Notes under the pieces: model-generated
What the model was told of the DNA's origin: nothing
Seen by the model: only the letters and a program-made list of their open reading frames with translations
Database searches by the model: none
NCBI GenBank assembly: GCA_031272415.1
Contig: JAISTU010000065.1
Location: forward strand, 1-8,808
Length of the DNA stretch: 8,808 nt
Direction of reading: 5' to 3'
Source: Bacteroidales bacterium
Lineage (GTDB): Bacteria > Bacteroidota > Bacteroidia > Bacteroidales > WCHB1-69
Part shown: positions 1 through 6,202 of the stretch, in pieces
Position numbering within the stretch: the first letter of the stretch is position 1
Layout of the letters: each line of letters opens with the position of its first letter
Position numbers and translations under genes: made by a program

Positions 1-1129
1 AAAGCCTTGCCATAGAATTTAACACCTCCGTGTTGGGATAATCCAGGCTATAATCATCTGTAGTTCCCTCACGCAGAGTTAAATAGCCACTTTGATAAAG
101 AAATTTTTCAGGGCTTGCATTGTCAATATCACCCGGATTTCGAGCAACCTCTTTTGAAATACCTAAATTCCGAAATTGTTCTACCGTCAAATGCTTTTCT
201 TTCAAGTAATTAGCAATCACACTGGGAGTGCCGGACTCGAACCAATAATCCGCAAAATCTTTACTCTTAAAAAACAGCAGTGTAGAATATGGATTGTACA
301 ATCTATGAACACCATCAAAACAAAAACCATCATAATAGTTTCGCATTTTATCCATCAACTCATCCACTGTTATTTGCATTGCGGTTGCCGTATCTTGTAG
401 ATAATCAGGGAAATATTGTTTAATTTCTTCTTCTGTATAACCGCACATCTCGCCATATTGGGAATCGAATGAAATATCAGTAAGATTGTTCAATTTTGAA
501 AACACCCCTACTCTTGCAATTTTGGAAATACCTGTCAGAAAAACAAATTTTACATATTCCTCATTTGCTTTGACTTGCGTATAAAAATCACTCAAAAATT
601 CTTTGATGGCTTCAACTTGTTCTGCCGACTTAAATAAATTGTCTAACAGCGGTTTATCATACTCATCAATCAAAATAACCACTTTGGAATTGTATTTTTC
701 ATACATTTCGGTAATTAAAGAATCGAAAGTATCGCCCACAGAAGCGTTTGTAATTATCTGTAAATCATTTCTTTTTGCAATTTTAGCAAGCATCAGAAAG
801 ATAGAAGTTTCCATCGCATCTATTCCTTTTGATGTTGTTATTTTGTTCATTTCCAAGCGAATAACGGGCGATGGTTGAAATTCTGCTCTATTTAACCATT
901 CTTCAGCGTATAAACCCTTAAAAAGTTCTTTCCTGCCTTGAAACAGAGCCTCAAAAGTAGAAATAGTCAGCGTTTTGCCAAATCTACGCGGGCGAGTAAA
1001 AAAATATAACTCTCCTTGCTCAATCAAATCAATCAAATATCGGGTCTTATCTACATACACCAAATTATTGTTGATTAACTTCTCAAATACCTGTATTCCA
1101 AGTGGTAACCTTTTTCTTCCTGCATTCAT
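1..1129 (-). CDS. AAA-ATPase-like protein (AAA-ATPase_like / DUF1703 family), C-terminus cut by window edge
   Basis: Reading the minus strand from ATG at 1129 gives 376 codons with no stop, so the gene continues past the left edge. The N-terminal 'GIQVFEKL...LVYVDKT' stretch, a Walker A of form RPRRFGKT (residues 46-53) and a Walker B ending ILIDEYDKPL (about 152-161) match the AAA-ATPase_like family. Further along, 'NYYDGFCFDG', 'LYNPYSTL' (about residues 275-295), 'YWFESGTPS' and 'YQSGYLTL' are also typical. In this family a PD-(D/E)XK nuclease-like domain (DUF1703/PDDEXK_9) normally follows; here it would lie outside the window. The cellular role is not established; the proteins are common, often multicopy, in Bacteroidota, and have been suspected of defence or mobile-element roles. 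The start fits a TAnnTTTG promoter about 60 bp upstream. Family call is firm; function is open. Confidence 0.9.
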   Translation of the reverse strand, partial: MNAGRKRLPLGIQVFEKLINNNLVYVDKTRYLIDLIEQGELYFFTRPRRFGKTLTISTFEALFQGRKELFKGLYAEEWLNRAEFQPSPVIRLEMNKITTSKGIDAMETSIFLMLAKIAKRNDLQIITNASVGDTFDSLITEMYEKYNSKVVILIDEYDKPLLDNLFKSAEQVEAIKEFLSDFYTQVKANEEYVKFVFLTGISKIARVGVFSKLNNLTDISFDSQYGEMCGYTEEEIKQYFPDYLQDTATAMQITVDELMDKMRNYYDGFCFDGVHRLYNPYSTLLFFKSKDFADYWFESGTPSVIANYLKEKHLTVEQFRNLGISKEVARNPGDIDNASPEKFLYQSGYLTLREGTTDDYSLDYPNTEVLNSMARL

Positions 1130-1188
1130 AATCAAAAAAAATATCTATTTATACATTTTTTTATTGCTGTTTAAATTTTACTATTTTA

Positions 1189-1221
1189 CAAAAGTACACA
1201 AAAGTTTCAATTAAAAATTAA
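1189..1221 (-). promoter_or_regulatory. Bacteroidota-type promoter for the AAA-ATPase gene (copy A)
   Basis: On the minus strand the -7 box TACTTTTG (1189-1196) fits TAnnTTTG. Eleven bases further upstream sits TTG (1208-1210), the end of the 16-base element TTAATTTTTAATTGAA (1206-1221). The box is about 60 bp from the ATG at 1129. The same element and spacing recur at three other genes in this window. Confidence 0.7.
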
Positions 1222-1237
1222 AAAACCTTTTTTTTCA

Positions 1238-1251
1238 GAGTGGAGAGTGAA
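1238..1251. repeat. Heptad pair GAGTGGA / GAGTGAA
   Basis: Two adjacent 7-base units lie just inside the left arm of the symmetric block. They sit opposite the CTCAATT heptads on the right side; the reverse complement of that right tract (GGAGA-ATTGAAAATTG) resembles this one (GGAGA-GTGAAGATG). The inverted symmetry therefore extends inward from the arms. Confidence 0.45.
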
Positions 1252-1262
1252 GATGCTATTTT

Positions 1263-1350
1263 TTGTCTGAACCACGATTTTCATAAGATTTAGATGATTA
1301 GCAGGATTTTAAATAATCATATAAATCATTCAAAATCACAGTTCAGACAA
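1263..1350. repeat. 88-bp imperfect palindrome with TTGTCTGAAC / GTTCAGACAA ends
   Basis: The ends TTGTCTGAAC (1263-1272) and GTTCAGACAA (1341-1350) are exact inverse complements over 10 bases. The interior continues the symmetry: the left side reads GATTTT, a short spacer, then GATTTAGATGATTA; the right side, reverse-complemented, reads GATTTT, spacer, GATTTATATGATTA, with one indel. RNA from either strand could fold into one long hairpin. Similar palindromes with TTGTCTGAA-type ends are, to my recollection, dispersed in many Bacteroidota and other environmental genomes; I could not check this here. Confidence 0.75.
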
Positions 1351-1379
1351 GGGGATTGCAAAAATGAAAAAAAATAATT

Positions 1380-1400
1380 CTCAATTCTCAATTTTCAATT
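1380..1400. repeat. Three heptads CTCAATT, CTCAATT, TTCAATT
   Basis: Three tandem 7-base units run from 1380 to 1400, followed by CTCC and an A8 run. They lie between the 88-bp palindrome and the right arm of the symmetric block. They are non-coding and could expand or contract by slippage. Confidence 0.6.
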
Positions 1401-1419
1401 CTCCATAAAAAAAAGTTTT

Positions 1420-1452
1420 TTAATTTTTAATTGAAATTTTTGTGTATCTTTG
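1420..1452 (+). promoter_or_regulatory. Bacteroidota-type promoter for the amidase operon (copy B)
   Basis: The 16-base element TTAATTTTTAATTGAA (1420-1435) is followed, 11 bases after its TTG (1431-1433), by the -7 box TATCTTTG (1445-1452), which fits TAnnTTTG. The box ends 53 bp before the amidase ATG. The following run of three closely spaced genes has no other promoter of this type, so this is probably the operon promoter. Confidence 0.75.
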
Positions 1453-1505
1453 TAAAATTGTAGGTTATAAAGTATATTTTGTAAATTAAAAGATAAAGAA
1501 TATAA

Positions 1506-2792
1506 ATGAAAAGATTGCAAATATTGGTACTTATTTTAGTATTATTTTGGGGTAATGGTGTTGTTTTTGGGGGCAATCCTATCAAAGTAATTGTATTGGA
1601 TGCCGGTCATGGAGGCAAAGACCCCGGCGCAGTGGGAACTGTTAATTCATTTGAAAAAACGGTTACTTTGGCGGTAGTACTTAAAGTTGAACAACTTTTA
1701 AAGGAAAAATATCCACATATCAAAGTGTTGCAAACCCGCTCGTCCGACACTTATGTTGCACTCAAAAGCAGGACTGCGTTTGCCAATACAAATCATGCAG
1801 ATTTATTTATTTCTATACATTGTAACTCTTCCGAGTCCGCATCTGCGAAAGGGGCTGAGGTGTATGTGATGGGATTGGATAAGGAAAATGCGAATCTCAA
1901 TGTAGCCAAAGCCGAAAATGCGTCTATTTTAATGGAAAAAAATTATGAAAATAATTATGAAGGTTTTGACCCTAATTCACCTGAAACTTACATTATTTTC
2001 TCGTTGTATCAAAATTTATATCTTCATCAAAGCATTCATTTGGCATCTTTAATTATGTCTGAATTTCGTAAGCAACATCGCATAGATAGAGGTGTAAGGC
2101 AAGCAGGTTTTTTGGTTTTATGGCGGGCGACAATGCCTTCCATTTTGATAGAAACAGGATTTATTTCCAATGCAGAAGAAGAGGCATACCTTACTTCGGA
2201 AAAGGGTCAAAATGAAATTGCAACGGCGGTATTTAATGCACTTTCAAAAATTATTGAAGAGGGCAACGAAAGCAAAGCAACGACAACGGCGAATGTAGAC
2301 ACTGTTGTTAGCAAGCCGCAACAAGCGACAGTTGAAAATCAGCCCATTCAAAAAACGGTTACACCAACTGCAATTGATAGCAATATCCCTACAAAAGAAG
2401 TTCAAAATCAGCCTGTTGTAGAAAAAAACAATCCGCCTGCACCGCCACAAAAGGCAGATACAACTCCGATTGTTAAGCCCAAACCTGTTATAAAAGAAGC
2501 ACCTCAACAAGCGGAGGTTTATTATCGTGTTCGTTTTTTTAGTTCAAAAATAGATTTTGCGGTAGAAGATAAGCGTTTTGGGGATTTGCCGGAAATAGCA
2601 AAGACTTATAATGGTGAATATTATCGCTATACTTCGGGGAAATTTAACCGTTATTCTGAGGCGGTGGCTCATTTGGCGGTGGTGAAAAAAACTTTCCCTG
2701 ACGCATTTATTATTGCACAACAGTCGAAAGATGATAAATTGATTAGCGTTACGGAAGCCAAAGAAATTGAACGAAAAAGTACAAAACAATAA
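1506..2792 (+). CDS. Exported N-acetylmuramoyl-L-alanine amidase (Amidase_3) with SPOR-like C-terminal domain
   Basis: This 428-residue protein should cleave the amide bond between N-acetylmuramic acid and the L-Ala of the stem peptide in periplasmic peptidoglycan. Residues 1-23 form a signal peptide (basic start, hydrophobic core, small residues). The catalytic domain spans about 27-250 and shows the zinc ligands His35 (in LDAGHGGKDPG), Glu50 (SFEKT) and His105 (ISIHCNSS), and the catalytic Glu216 (SILIETGFISN), so it looks active. A Thr/Gln/Pro-rich linker (about 255-340) leads to a tail at about 344-410 beginning YYRVRFFSS, which resembles a SPOR fold that binds denuded glycan strands and would target the enzyme to division or remodelling sites. 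The gene leads an operon-like run; a 29-bp gap separates it from the MCE gene, an amidase-MCE pairing often seen in Bacteroidota. The SPOR call is weaker than the amidase call. Confidence 0.93.
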   Translation: MKRLQILVLILVLFWGNGVVFGGNPIKVIVLDAGHGGKDPGAVGTVNSFEKTVTLAVVLKVEQLLKEKYPHIKVLQTRSSDTYVALKSRTAFANTNHADLFISIHCNSSESASAKGAEVYVMGLDKENANLNVAKAENASILMEKNYENNYEGFDPNSPETYIIFSLYQNLYLHQSIHLASLIMSEFRKQHRIDRGVRQAGFLVLWRATMPSILIETGFISNAEEEAYLTSEKGQNEIATAVFNALSKIIEEGNESKATTTANVDTVVSKPQQATVENQPIQKTVTPTAIDSNIPTKEVQNQPVVEKNNPPAPPQKADTTPIVKPKPVIKEAPQQAEVYYRVRFFSSKIDFAVEDKRFGDLPEIAKTYNGEYYRYTSGKFNRYSEAVAHLAVVKKTFPDAFIIAQQSKDDKLISVTEAKEIERKSTKQ

Positions 2793-2821
2793 ATTATCTA
2801 TTCATATTTAACAATTTGTAA

Positions 2822-3754
2822 ATGAAAAAAATCTTAAAATCAACAGAATTAAAAATAGCACTTGTTTCCATAGCAGGTTTATTTTTGCTTGTTTGGGGCA
2901 TCAATTTTCTCAAAGGGAGAGATATTTTTAAAAGGCAAAACACTTATTATGCAATTTTTGAGAATACACAAGGTTTGTTGCCTTCGCATATTATTGTTGT
3001 CAATGGAATAAAAGTCGGCATTGTTGATGATATAAAAATGCTTCGCAATGATGCTACTAAAGTGTTGGTAGCCATGAGTATAGAGAGTAAATTTGACATT
3101 CCGCAAGACAGCCGAATAAAAATTACTTTGCCCAATGTGTTTTCTTCTCCGCAAGTTGAGATAATGTTGGGAAAATCAGCAACTTATCTTAATGAAAATG
3201 ATACACTTATCGGCTTTACGGAATCGGGCATGTTGGACAATTTAGATGAATTGTTGGCAAATCTTGTTTCAGCGGGCAAATCAATTGATAGCATTGCGGC
3301 TTCACTTAAATATTCGTTGCAAGACGGCGATTTGAATCATATTTTGGTAAAAATTGCCTCCATTTCGGCACGTTTAGACTTGCTTTTGGCTGAAAATCAA
3401 TCAAAAATCAATCATATTGTTTCTGACGTGGAAGGTTTTACTACTACACTCAAAAATAACGACCCCAAAATCAATGATATTATTGCAGATATAAACGAAG
3501 TTACTAATCAATTGACGGAGGCACAACTCAAAGGGACAATACAAAAGGCGTCCTCTGCGATTGACCGTTTAGATACTTTAATTGCCAATATCAATGCGGG
3601 CGAAGGCACTGTGGGTCAATTGATTACCAATGACAGTATGTATGTCAGTCTCAATCGTGCTATCAATCGTTTGGATTCATTGGTATTAGACATTAAAGCA
3701 CAGCCTAAAAAGTACATCAATGTAACTATTTTTGGGAAAAAAGAGAAAAAATAG
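2822..3754 (+). CDS. MCE / MlaD-type lipid-transport protein
   Basis: The 310-residue product has one N-terminal membrane helix (about 10-30, LKIALVSIAGLFLLVWGINFL) and then a single MCE domain at about 41-133. The signature is the GLLPSHIIVVNGIKVG segment (51-66), where the V-x-x-x-G-x-x-VG spacing is the family hallmark. The remaining ~170 residues look helical, with heptad-like Ile/Leu spacing (IDSIAASL, IARLDLLLAE-type stretches), as in proteins whose helices extend the MCE hexamer into a periplasmic tunnel. MlaD-family proteins act with an ABC permease and ATPase to move phospholipid between inner and outer membranes; no such partners are in this window. The gene lies 29 bp after the amidase and 22 bp before the PHP gene, same strand. 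Family is clear; the substrate is not known. Confidence 0.9.
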   Translation: MKKILKSTELKIALVSIAGLFLLVWGINFLKGRDIFKRQNTYYAIFENTQGLLPSHIIVVNGIKVGIVDDIKMLRNDATKVLVAMSIESKFDIPQDSRIKITLPNVFSSPQVEIMLGKSATYLNENDTLIGFTESGMLDNLDELLANLVSAGKSIDSIAASLKYSLQDGDLNHILVKIASISARLDLLLAENQSKINHIVSDVEGFTTTLKNNDPKINDIIADINEVTNQLTEAQLKGTIQKASSAIDRLDTLIANINAGEGTVGQLITNDSMYVSLNRAINRLDSLVLDIKAQPKKYINVTIFGKKEKK

Positions 3755-3776
3755 CCTTTTTTCATTGTTTTTTTTA

Positions 3777-4991
3777 ATGAAATTTATGAAAAATATCCAT
3801 AAATTTGTAAAAATCATTTTGCGTTTTTTTGTCAGCATTTTGGGAGTGATTTTGCTGGGGCTTTTGATACCTTATTTGCTCAATCCTGTATATCGTTTTT
3901 TGCCGACAGAAGTTTTTTCAGGCAACCTTTTTTACAATCCATATAGCCAGATAGACAGCACTTTGTGGAAAAGGTGCAATTTTCATGCACACTGTCGTGC
4001 TTGGGGGGGGATTACAGACGGCGGCAATTCTCCGCAAAAGAATGTTTTATCGGCATATAAAGAAATGGGCTATGATTATGCAGGAATATCTAATTATCAA
4101 AAAATCAATATTTTATCAAACCATCCGCAAGGTTTTATTCCTTCTTATGAACATGGGTTTAATATCAAAAAGAGGCATCATTTGGTGCTGGGAGCGGACA
4201 GAGTGTCGTGGTTAGACTTTTTCTTTTGGCAAAATTTAAATCATAAACAATTTGTTATCAACAATTTACAAAGAGATGCGGACTTTTTAATTATCAATCA
4301 TCCGCAATTTGAGGAAAGTTTTTTGCCTTCTGATTTTTCTTCACTTTCCAATTATGACGCAATAGAAGTTTTAAATCATTACAGAACATCTGTCTCTCAC
4401 TGGGACAGTGCTTTATCATCCGGTTATTATACATTTTTATCTGCCAATGATGATATGCACGATTTATATAACGTCCAAGAAATGGGAAAATGTTTAACGC
4501 TCATTAACACACAATCTACCGATAGACAATCAATAATATCTACACTGCGCAAAGGTACTTATTTGGGTATCAAAATGTCGGAACAAGAGAATGAAACTTT
4601 TCCCATGCGAACTCAAAGACTCAAAAAATTGCCTTATCCTTTGAAAATCAATATGAAAGGAGACACAATAGAATTGCAAATGAATCAAATTGTTAATCAA
4701 ATTTCTTTTATCGGACAAAACGGTATTTTGAAAAAAGAAGTAACAAATTCAGATACCGCAATTTATATTTTTTCAAACAAAGATACTTACATTCGCATAG
4801 AAATAAGAGATAAAGAAGATAATTTATTGTTATTCAATCCAATAGCACGTACAAAAACGCCCGTAATTATCCCTCCGCAAAGAGCAGAAATAAATATTTT
4901 TTGCACAACTGTTAAGTACGCAGTTGAAACAATACTTATTCTGTTGCTGACAATGGTGCTTGTCAGGTGGAGAAAGAAAAAGATAAAATGA
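3777..4991 (+). CDS. Membrane-anchored PHP-domain protein (putative metal-dependent phosphoesterase)
   Basis: The 404-residue protein has an N-terminal membrane helix (about 13-35), a central PHP-like domain (about 60-270), a mostly beta C-terminal stretch, and a second membrane helix at about 381-398 before a basic tail (RWRKKKIK). PHP-type metal-binding motifs are visible: NFHAH (His70, His72), a His126...GAD(141) segment, IINHP (His175) and SANDDMHD (Asp225/Asp226, His228). Such domains hydrolyse phosphoesters using two or three metal ions; the substrate here is unknown. I start at ATG 3777, because the in-frame ATG at 3732 lies inside the MCE gene and would add a poorly hydrophobic, Lys-rich leader; ATG 3786 is also possible. 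A run of eight G bases (4003-4010) encodes Trp-Gly-Gly just after the HAH motif. The gene is last in the run, 22 bp after the MCE gene. Confidence 0.8.
   Translation: MKFMKNIHKFVKIILRFFVSILGVILLGLLIPYLLNPVYRFLPTEVFSGNLFYNPYSQIDSTLWKRCNFHAHCRAWGGITDGGNSPQKNVLSAYKEMGYDYAGISNYQKINILSNHPQGFIPSYEHGFNIKKRHHLVLGADRVSWLDFFFWQNLNHKQFVINNLQRDADFLIINHPQFEESFLPSDFSSLSNYDAIEVLNHYRTSVSHWDSALSSGYYTFLSANDDMHDLYNVQEMGKCLTLINTQSTDRQSIISTLRKGTYLGIKMSEQENETFPMRTQRLKKLPYPLKINMKGDTIELQMNQIVNQISFIGQNGILKKEVTNSDTAIYIFSNKDTYIRIEIRDKEDNLLLFNPIARTKTPVIIPPQRAEINIFCTTVKYAVETILILLLTMVLVRWRKKKIK
4003..4010 (+). repeat. G8 homopolymer inside the PHP gene
   Basis: Eight consecutive G bases occur in an otherwise AT-rich gene, coding for part of Trp76 and Gly77-Gly78. 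Gain or loss of one G would shift the frame directly after the HAH metal-binding motif and destroy the product. The reading frame is intact at length eight. Confidence 0.9.
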
Positions 4992-5007
4992 CAAACGGTA
5001 CGGGGGA

Positions 5008-5119
5008 TTAGGGCAAAAGGTAAAGACAATTTATTAAAATGCAGGGCATCGTTTATTAAAACGCAGAGCATCGTTTGGGGTAAATGGTGGGCATCGTTTT
5101 GGAAAAAGGTAAGGACATT
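5008..5119. repeat. Degenerate ~22-bp tandem repeats between convergent genes
   Basis: Successive units begin near 5008, 5031, 5053, 5075 and 5098, each about 22-23 bp. The three middle units share the core GCATCGTTT, preceded by GCAGG, GCAGA or GGTGG and an AAAA-type segment. The outer two carry GGTAAAGACA and GGTAAGGACA instead. The array fills most of the 157-bp gap between the PHP gene and the PorP gene, which converge here. I saw no stem followed by a T run that would serve as a classical terminator. Confidence 0.6.
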
Positions 5120-5148
5120 TTTTTAATATCTACACTCTAATTTTCAAC

Positions 5149-6189
5149 TTAAAAGAGATAGCAAGGGATAGGTTTTCTTCTTAAAAAGCGTTCTTTTTTT
5201 ATGATGTAAGAGAGAGCAACTTCTACGCCACCGCGAGATTGACTTGCTTTGATCAGTTTAGATACATTGAAATCATAACTTATTGCGATTAAAAAACGTC
5301 TCAATTCAAAACCTGTAGAAAAATAAATGGCATCTTTCCACCGATGGCAAAGTCCGATATTAAACTTATTGATAAAACCTCTCGCATCAATAGGAAATGC
5401 ATAAGAATAGTTTAAACCGATTAAAAATTCCGTATATTTGGCTTGCGCAGAAAAATATAACGCCGGCGTCAAAGTCATATTATCTTTGATATTAAACATC
5501 AATTCAGAATTCAAAGTCCACCGCAGTCCCAGCCGAACTTGTTTGGCTTCTATAAGCGTTATTGACGGACAATTGAGATGATATACACTTATGCCTGCCT
5601 GATAGATGTTTTCATTTTGAGGCGAATAAAACCACGAAATTCCCGCTCCGATGTCTGCAAACCAATGACTGTTCCCCGCAAATTGTTCAGAAGTCTGTAT
5701 GTTTGGATTATAAATACCGTTTTGATACTGCTCATCATATTTAAGAGTGGAATAATCCCAAGTACGCTTTTGAAAGCCAATACTTATGCCTCCCATCAAA
5801 AAGTGAGTATTGTAAGCGTTAAGCGAGTGTGCATAAGAGAGCAACAGATTGCCCGACAGTGCGGTCAGTTTAGAGTCTCCCGCCCTATCGTAATCCATGT
5901 TTATCCCCAAACCAAAGATGTCTTGCTGACGCGGTCGCCTTACAATAGGCAAATCGGCTGAAACCCCACAGGTCTGATAGGCTTTGGTGATTGACAACCA
6001 TTGAGTACGCAAATAGGCACTAAAACGTGCATCACCATCCATAAAACCAGCCGAAGCAGGATTGATAGACGGAGGTGATACCCAAAATTGAGAAAGATGT
6101 ATGTCTTGTGCAAAGGTCTTTTTGCCGATAAAGTTCAGACAAAAACACAAAACAAACAAAACAATACTGATTTTTGGTACCCTATTCAT
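5149..6189 (-). CDS. PorP/SprF family outer-membrane protein (T9SS-associated)
   Basis: The 346-residue product has a signal peptide ending about residue 28 (FIGKKTFAQ), followed by the family's typical mature start DIHLSQFWVSPPSINPASAGFMDGDARFSAYLRTQW. The remainder alternates short hydrophobic and polar stretches with many aromatics, as expected for an outer-membrane beta barrel, and the length fits the family (about 300-350). PorP and SprF are needed for export or surface attachment of type IX secretion cargo; paralogues often sit directly after genes for large surface proteins with type B sorting domains. No such cargo gene is present here: the upstream neighbour is DUF2851, 13 bp away on the same strand. 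It is therefore probably a stand-alone paralogue, and which cargo it serves cannot be told. The family call is firm, the specific symbol is not. Confidence 0.9.
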   Translation of the reverse strand: MNRVPKISIVLFVLCFCLNFIGKKTFAQDIHLSQFWVSPPSINPASAGFMDGDARFSAYLRTQWLSITKAYQTCGVSADLPIVRRPRQQDIFGLGINMDYDRAGDSKLTALSGNLLLSYAHSLNAYNTHFLMGGISIGFQKRTWDYSTLKYDEQYQNGIYNPNIQTSEQFAGNSHWFADIGAGISWFYSPQNENIYQAGISVYHLNCPSITLIEAKQVRLGLRWTLNSELMFNIKDNMTLTPALYFSAQAKYTEFLIGLNYSYAFPIDARGFINKFNIGLCHRWKDAIYFSTGFELRRFLIAISYDFNVSKLIKASQSRGGVEVALSYIIKKERFLRRKPIPCYLF

Positions 6190-6202
6190 CTTTCAATCGC
6201 TA

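Larger units (their letters stand above)
1183..1458. repeat. Symmetric intergenic block with ~53-bp terminal inverted repeats
   Basis: The arm at 1183-1235, read on the minus strand, matches the arm at 1407-1458 read on the plus strand at about 49 of 53 positions: an A8 run, G or GG, T6, the shared AT element, then TTTTGTGTA and the -7 box, then TAAAAT. Each arm therefore contains an outward-facing promoter. Inside the arms lie short heptad repeats and an 88-bp palindrome. No open reading frame or transposase is present and I see no clear target-site duplication. It may be a small non-autonomous element, or just two like promoters back to back. Confidence 0.6.

Noticed and set aside
603..1214. 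Plus-strand open frames at 603-878 and 975-1214
   Set aside because: They lie opposite the minus-strand AAA-ATPase frame (or run from it into AT-rich intergenic DNA) and show no recognisable protein features.
2244..3154. Minus-strand open frames within the amidase and MCE genes
   Set aside because: They are antisense to well-supported genes and have Cys/Phe/Asn-rich, low-complexity composition typical of shadow frames.
3732..3776. Earlier in-frame ATG at 3732 for the PHP gene
   Set aside because: It overlaps the last 23 bases of the MCE gene and adds a Lys-rich leader; the ATG at 3777 gives a normal membrane-anchor start after a short gap.
5008..5119. CRISPR-like array
   Set aside because: The units are contiguous and degenerate with no unique spacers, and no cas genes are present.
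4992..5148. Rho-independent terminator for the two convergent runs
   Set aside because: I looked for a GC-rich stem followed by a T run on both strands and found none; only the 22-bp repeats are visible.
6133..6142. GTTCAGACAA, identical to the end of the 88-bp palindrome
   Set aside because: It lies in the signal-peptide coding part of the PorP gene with no partner arm nearby; probably a chance match.
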